Source of the DNA: Agromyces luteolus
GTDB taxonomy: Bacteria; Actinomycetota; Actinomycetes; Actinomycetales; Microbacteriaceae
Direction: 5' to 3'
Length of the DNA: 64,000 nucleotides
Assembly (NCBI RefSeq): GCF_009729855.1
Contig: NZ_WODA01000002.1
Location: forward strand, 310,001-374,000
Part shown: in pieces, positions 60,610 to 64,000 of the stretch
How positions within the stretch are numbered: the stretch's first letter is position 1
How the letters are laid out: every line of letters starts with the position of its first letter
The notes under the pieces: model-generated
The model's input: only the letters and a program-made list of their open reading frames with translations
Databases searched by the model: none
What the model was told of the DNA's origin: nothing
Translations under genes and position numbers: made by a program

Positions 60610-60849
60610 ATGGCACGCACCAATTCTTCGAAGCCCGCGCGCGCGGAGCAGCCGAGCGGCGAGGACGCGCCGAATCCCGTCTGGTTCAAGCCCGTCATGT
60701 TCGGCTTCATGCTGCTCGGCCTGGTCTGGATCATCCTCTTCTACGTGAGCCAGGGTGCGCTGCCGGTGGCCGCGCTCGGTTCGTGGAACATCCTCGTCGG
60801 CTTCGGCATCGCCTTCATCGGCTTCCTCATGACCACGCGCTGGCGCTGA
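60610..60849 (+). CDS. crgA: CrgA cell-division regulator
   Basis: A 79-residue protein: short charged cytoplasmic N-terminus, NPVWFKPVMFGFMLLGLVWIILFY as first transmembrane helix (about 23-46) and a second helix (about 55-75, WNILVGFGIAFIGFLM), the full CrgA pattern. CrgA recruits PBPs and FtsQ to the divisome in mycobacteria and inhibits FtsZ rings in Streptomyces. Probably leaderless; followed by a strong terminator. Confidence 0.95.
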   Translation: MARTNSSKPARAEQPSGEDAPNPVWFKPVMFGFMLLGLVWIILFYVSQGALPVAALGSWNILVGFGIAFIGFLMTTRWR

Positions 60850-60870
60850 CGCCGGCCCGAACGACCTCGA

Positions 60871-60905
60871 AGCGGGGCGGATGCTGCGGCATCCGCCCCG
60901 CTTTC
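60871..60905 (+). terminator. intrinsic terminator of crgA
   Basis: Perfect 14-bp stem (60871-60884 with 60889-60902, arm AGCGGGGCGGATGC) with TGCG loop, followed by TTT and a CT-rich tail. It lies 22 bases after the crgA stop. Confidence 0.85.
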
Positions 60906-60922
60906 CTCATCTCTGCACAGAG

Positions 60923-61053
60923 TTATCCACACCTTCCACAGGTTTCTCCACACCGTCCACACCCTGTGGAGACGTGGAAAGCCCTGAATTCCGGACATCG
61001 TGTGGAATCACACCGGTGTAACTCTCCCCAACTGTGGACAGTGTTGTGGATAA
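60923..61053. other. DnaA-box cluster: eight TCCACA cores, four forward then four reverse
   Basis: Perfect E. coli-type DnaA boxes TTATCCACA at 60923-60931 (forward) and 61045-61053 (reverse complement TGTGGATAA). TTCTCCACA at 60944-60952 differs by one base. TCCACA cores lie forward at 60926, 60935, 60947 and 60956 and reverse at 60965, 61001, 61033 and 61045. The 130 bases are less GC-rich than their surroundings and lie between crgA and the rhomboid gene. No dnaA or dnaN adjoins, so this is not the classical oriC arrangement; a DnaA-titrating or regulatory site is plausible. Confidence 0.7.
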
Positions 61054-61114
61054 CCCCGGTTCGACGGGTCGCGGCGATCGCAGCGGGGGCGATGCGAGGG
61101 AGACCGGGTCGGGC

Positions 61115-61972
61115 TCAGAAGATGGGGAAGAGGAAGTACCTGAGGCTGAGTATCAGCAGGACGACGACGAGCGCCGCGAGCAGGATCACCTGGAGGCGCT
61201 GCTGGTCGCGCTTGCGCGTCTCGACGTAGATGAATCCGACGAGGGCGCCCACGACGAGGCCGCCCAGGTGCGCCTGCCACGCGATGTTGAACCCGGGCAC
61301 GAACCCGATCACGAGGTTGATGCCGACGAGGATCAGCAGCTGCGTGGCGTTCCCGCCGAGACGGCGCTGGATCACGAGGAACGCGCCCATGAGGCCGAAG
61401 ATCGCGCCGGATGCGCCCACGACGCCGACCCGCGGATCGGAGAGCCATAGCACCGCGACCGACCCGCCCAGGCCGGAGATGAGGTAGAGCGCCAGGAACC
61501 GCCAGCGGCCGAGCACGTTCTCGAGGAGCTGCCCGAAGATCCACAGCGTGTACATGTTGAGCGCGACGTGGAAGATGAGCTGCGTCGAGTGCACGAGCAT
61601 CGACGTGATCATGCGCCAGGGCTCGAAGTTGAACGGCAGCGAGTACACGCCCGCGTAGAGGAGGCGGTCCGTGATCGCGAGCCCGGGGATGAGCTGCAGC
61701 AGGTAGACCGCGAGGGTGATGCCGATGATGGAATACGTCACCACCGGTGCGCCCCGGCCGGCGGCGGAGCGAGCGCGCGTCAGCACCGCGGGCTTCGTCC
61801 GCGGTGCCGACGCGCGCTGCTCGCGCATGCATTCGGGGCAGATGACGCCGACCGGCGCGGGGGTCTGGCACTCCCCGCAGATGGTGCGACCGCAGCGTTG
61901 GCACAGCACGAAGCTCAGCCGGTCGGGATGCCGATAGCAGGTGCTCGCGCGCTCGGGCGCCGGGTCGCTCAC
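61115..61972 (-). CDS. rhomboid intramembrane serine protease with N-terminal zinc ribbon
   Basis: A 285-residue protein. Residues 13-50 contain CYRH, CQRCG, CGEC and CPEC pairs, a B-box/zinc-ribbon module. The membrane part (about 75-260) has the rhomboid signature: catalytic Ser in GASGAIFGLMGA (about 190) and His in AHLGGLVVGALVGF (about 240), with six to seven helices. GTG start at 61972, 11 bases downstream of the ppiA stop; probably co-transcribed with ppiA. This ppiA-rhomboid pair is conserved near oriC in actinobacteria. Confidence 0.9.
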   Translation of the reverse strand: MSDPAPERASTCYRHPDRLSFVLCQRCGRTICGECQTPAPVGVICPECMREQRASAPRTKPAVLTRARSAAGRGAPVVTYSIIGITLAVYLLQLIPGLAITDRLLYAGVYSLPFNFEPWRMITSMLVHSTQLIFHVALNMYTLWIFGQLLENVLGRWRFLALYLISGLGGSVAVLWLSDPRVGVVGASGAIFGLMGAFLVIQRRLGGNATQLLILVGINLVIGFVPGFNIAWQAHLGGLVVGALVGFIYVETRKRDQQRLQVILLAALVVVLLILSLRYFLFPIF

Positions 61973-61983
61973 CGGGGTCGGGC

Positions 61984-62523
61984 TCAGGCCTGCTCGACGG
62001 TGATCTTCTCGATCACGACGTCGTCGAGCGGGCGGTCGCGGCCGTCGGTCGGGACCGAGGCGAGCTTGTCGACGACGCCCTGGCTCGCGGCATCCGTCAC
62101 CTTGCCGAAGATCGTGTGCTTGCCCTGCAGCCACGTGGTCGGACCGACCGTGATGAAGAACTGCGAGCCGTTCGTGCCCTTGCCGCCCTGGATGCCGGCG
62201 TTGGCCATCGCGAGGACGTAGGGCTCGGTGAAGTCGAGCTCGGGGTGGATCTCGTCGTCGAAGCGGTAGCCCGGTCCGCCGATGCCCTGGCCGAGCGGGT
62301 CGCCGCCCTGGATCATGAAGCCGGGGATGATGCGGTGGAACACCACGCCGTCGTACAGCGGGTCGGTGGTGGTCTGGCCCGTGGCGGGGTGGGTCCACTC
62401 GATCTCGCCGGTCGCGAGGCCGACGAAGTTCTTCACCGTCTTCGGTGCGTGGTTGCCATAGAGGTCGACCTTGATGTCGCCGTGGTTGGTGGTGATCGTC
62501 GCGACTGCGGTGGGATTCGGCAT
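61984..62523 (-). CDS. ppiA: PpiA, cyclophilin-type peptidyl-prolyl isomerase
   Basis: A 179-residue cytoplasmic cyclophilin: FHRIIPGFMIQGGDP (about 58-72), the active-site Arg in FHRI, and GTNGSQFFI (about 115-123). Catalyses cis-trans isomerisation of X-Pro bonds. ATG at 62523; an upstream in-frame start at 62586 has no support. First gene of the ppiA-rhomboid operon and divergent from the 62644 gene. Confidence 0.95.
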   Translation of the reverse strand: MPNPTAVATITTNHGDIKVDLYGNHAPKTVKNFVGLATGEIEWTHPATGQTTTDPLYDGVVFHRIIPGFMIQGGDPLGQGIGGPGYRFDDEIHPELDFTEPYVLAMANAGIQGGKGTNGSQFFITVGPTTWLQGKHTIFGKVTDAASQGVVDKLASVPTDGRDRPLDDVVIEKITVEQA

Positions 62524-62643
62524 ACCGACGATTCTCTCATGCACGATTCGGCACGAGGCTGGCAACCCCCGGGCTTCCCACCCCACATCCAGCCCGTTCG
62601 GTGGCAGGATGGAGGAGTTCGCTGCACAACGATGGAGGTCGAG

Positions 62644-63180
62644 ATGAGCCTGTCACGCAAGCGCCGGAAGGAACTCAAGCGGCTGCGCAGCAGTGCAGAG
62701 GATCTGTGGGGGAACCAGCAGGACGTGCTGGGCCACGCGAGCAAGGTCGCCCGGGAGGCGAGCCGCCAGATCAACCTGCTCACGCAGGAGGAGGTCGTTC
62801 CGCGGGTGCGCACGGGCTACCAGTCCTATGTCCGGCCGGGCTTCGACCAGGCTCGGAGCTATGCACGCACCGCGGGCGACCAGGTCGAGCGTTCGCTCGG
62901 CAGCGCGCTCGGCTCGCTGCTGTCGATCGGAGACATCGCCAACGACACGCGGGTCCGTCGTGCGCTCGAGCGCGTCTCGCCGCGCGCCGCAGCCGAGGTC
63001 AAGCGCAAGCAGGGTCCCGGTGTGGGCACGTACCTCGCGATCGGTGCCGGCGTGGTCGCAGCGGTCGGCGTCGCGTACGCGGTCTGGCAGACGTTCCGCG
63101 CCGATGACGAGCTGTGGGTGGCCGACGAGGAGCCGGGCGTGGCGTCCGACTCGGGTTCGGCACCGTCGCCCGTCATCTGA
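62644..63180 (+). CDS. conserved hypothetical single-pass membrane protein
   Basis: A 178-residue protein with a Lys/Arg-rich N-terminus (SRKRRKELKRLR), a long amphipathic helical region (about 15-120, coiled-coil-like), one transmembrane helix (about 127-149) and a short acidic C-terminal tail. The gene next to ppiA in Microbacteriaceae is typically of this kind. GGAGG precedes the ATG at 62644. Function unknown. Followed by a strong terminator. Confidence 0.8.
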   Translation: MSLSRKRRKELKRLRSSAEDLWGNQQDVLGHASKVAREASRQINLLTQEEVVPRVRTGYQSYVRPGFDQARSYARTAGDQVERSLGSALGSLLSIGDIANDTRVRRALERVSPRAAAEVKRKQGPGVGTYLAIGAGVVAAVGVAYAVWQTFRADDELWVADEEPGVASDSGSAPSPVI

Positions 63181-63194
63181 CTCCACGGTCTTCC

Positions 63195-63227
63195 GACGGC
63201 CCCCATCCGCTCCGGATGGGGGCCGTC
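63195..63227 (+). terminator. intrinsic terminator after the 62644 gene
   Basis: Perfect 15-bp stem (63195-63209 with 63213-63227, arm GACGGCCCCCATCCG) with a 3-base loop CTC, 14 bases after the stop codon. Followed by GTCGTCTCC, so the T-tract is weak. Confidence 0.75.
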
Positions 63228-63282
63228 GTCGTCTCCGGGCACGTCCGCGGGCTCAGGGCTCGCACTGATTTCCGACGGAATG

Positions 63283-63324
63283 GGGAATTCCCCTTGCGTG
63301 TGAGGAGCGAACGACGCTATGGTC
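63283..63324 (+). promoter_or_regulatory. promoter with palindrome GGGGAATTCCCC abutting the -35
   Basis: A perfect 12-bp palindrome (63283-63294) is followed immediately by TTGCGT (63295-63300), an 18-base spacer and TATGGT (63319-63324). This is one of the best promoter-like arrangements in the window. Transcription would begin near 63331, 50 bases before the small ORF at 63382. The palindrome is in operator position. Confidence 0.55.
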
Positions 63325-63381
63325 GTGACTCGGCCCCGCCGATCACGGCAGGGCACGGCACAGGAGAGGAGGCGAGACCCC

Positions 63382-63453
63382 ATGATGATGCAGCGAATCC
63401 AGTCGCCCATTCGCGCGGTCGCCTTCCTCGGCGCTCCGTTCGCGACCTGCTAG
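63382..63453 (+). CDS. 23-residue small ORF, possible leader peptide
   Basis: Sequence MMMQRIQSPIRAVAFLGAPFATC, preceded by GGAGAGGAGG (63362-63371) ten bases before the ATG and by a good promoter. It is too short for a domain. It ends in Cys followed by TAG and precedes about 300 bases without another clear gene, so a regulatory leader peptide or a small membrane-active peptide are both possible. Codons are ordinary for the genome. Confidence 0.45.
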   Translation: MMMQRIQSPIRAVAFLGAPFATC

Positions 63454-63753
63454 CTCGCGCGTTCCCGCGCTGACCGCTCGGCCATGACGGCCGGCAGCAG
63501 GTCCACCGCCTGACGAGTCATGCCCGCATCGCGGGCGACACCCGTCCCACCGGCCTCCGATCCGAAGGATCCGCGTCCCGTCGAGGACGCGTGCCGATCG
63601 CCGGTCCTCTCCCGCCACGCCTTCGCGCACCGCATCGTGACGCCCTCAACGGGCGACGGATGCCGCGGCGCGATGTTCCGGGAGCCCTCACGTCACCTCC
63701 CGGCGCGTCGCACCCGCGCGCGCCATCCGCCCCACCCGATGAAGGAACACACC
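63454..63753. other. 300-base stretch without a convincing gene
   Basis: Between the small ORF and the last gene. No frame has both a ribosome binding site and plausible protein composition. A small hairpin GCCCGC-ATC-GCGGGC lies at 63522-63536. If transcribed from the 63319 promoter this would be a long untranslated or regulatory leader. Confidence 0.5.
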
Positions 63754-64000
63754 GTGAACACCTCACTTACCGCGACCAGCACGACCTCGCAACGATTGGC
63801 GGCCGGATCCGGCCGCCTGCAGGAGCGCCTCGCACGCCGTGCCGGACTGGCGCTGCTCGCCTGGAGCCGCGCCGCCGAGGCGCGCCGGTCCCGCACCGAG
63901 CTGGCCCGCGTCGACGATCTCGCACGCGCGGCTCGACTCCAGCGCGAGGCCGACCGACTCCGCGAGGGGAACTTCAGCACCCTCGCCCTCGTGGCCCGGA
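63754..64000 (+). CDS. hypothetical protein, truncated by the window edge
   Basis: At least 82 residues, open to the right edge. GTG at 63754 chosen because AAGGA lies seven bases upstream; an ATG at 63739 is in frame but has no ribosome binding site. The visible part begins with a Thr/Ser-rich stretch (NTSLTATSTTSQ) and continues as an Arg/Ala/Leu-rich helix with heptad-like spacing, suggesting a coiled coil. No family recognised. Confidence 0.6.
   Translation, partial: MNTSLTATSTTSQRLAAGSGRLQERLARRAGLALLAWSRAAEARRSRTELARVDDLARAARLQREADRLREGNFSTLALVAR

Noticed and set aside
60923..61053. Chromosomal oriC
   Set aside because: DnaA boxes are present, but dnaA, dnaN and gyrB are not adjacent. 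By mycobacterial gene order the origin should lie beyond the right edge, so it was reported as a DnaA-box cluster only.

Overview
The window is high-GC DNA (about 72-73% by eye) from an actinobacterium. Codon choice, TAGGCT-like -10 hexamers sitting just upstream of start codons, the intergenic 'GGTGGTCGAG...CTCGACCACC' repeat and the gene content point to the Microbacteriaceae (Agromyces/Microbacterium type); this is inference, since no 16S gene is present. No rRNA, phage, IS element or CRISPR array was seen. Two tRNA genes are present: Gly-GCC and Leu-CAG.

Layout. 0-8 kb: a small acidic protein, an AXE1 esterase, a CtpE-like P-type ATPase, a PfkB kinase, a PPOX flavoprotein and a Usp/beta-CASP pair, a set reminiscent of dormancy or stress loci. 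8-17.6 kb: an AlkA-type glycosylase, a DUF389 protein, a Cys/Met-metabolism PLP enzyme, two membrane proteins, a stand-alone LigD-type primase-polymerase, a TetR/SDR divergent pair with clear palindromic operators, and an epimerase. 17.6-30.4 kb: the most interesting block. A FadR-type GntR regulator lies between two minus-strand operons. Operon A is GH42 beta-galactosidase, divergent GcvPA-like and GcvPB-like subunits, an AcoX/ATP-NAD-kinase-like protein and an SDR. Operon B is a sugar-binding lipoprotein, two ABC permeases and a GH63-like glycosidase. Both operon promoters carry the same 16-bp sequence GTATTTTGTATACAGA, so a single regulator probably controls import, deglycosylation and an unusual PLP-enzyme step. 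30.4-46.4 kb: a mix of accessory and housekeeping genes, including LtrA, DUF305, LVIVD, SRAP/YedK, DUF2255, DUF1992 and SHOCT proteins, a doubly broken MpaB/DUF2236 oxygenase gene, a VapBC-like toxin-antitoxin pair, an arylsulfatase, a binding-protein/VWA fusion lipoprotein with a membrane partner, PAP2 and YaeQ.

46.6-50 kb: beta-phosphoglucomutase plus a GH65 disaccharide phosphorylase (overlapping ATGA), a compact maltose/trehalose/kojibiose phosphorolysis module. 50.1-62.5 kb: the conserved near-origin cell-wall and division cluster fhaA-fhaB-pstP-rodA-pbpA-pknA-pknB, with pabA, a small membrane protein and a class E sortase convergent to it, then crgA, rhomboid and ppiA. By analogy with Mycobacterium, oriC/dnaA should lie beyond the right edge. 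Between crgA and the rhomboid gene is a striking cluster of eight TCCACA cores (four forward, then four reverse), including two perfect DnaA boxes. The right edge holds a conserved membrane protein, a promoter with a palindrome, a tiny ORF with a strong ribosome binding site, about 300 bases without a clear gene, and the start of a truncated gene.

Other genome-level features: the octamer CGGATGCC/GGCATCCG is heavily over-represented in both strands and overrides codon preference, and the 3' end of pbpA with the 5' end of pknA has codon use foreign to its surroundings.
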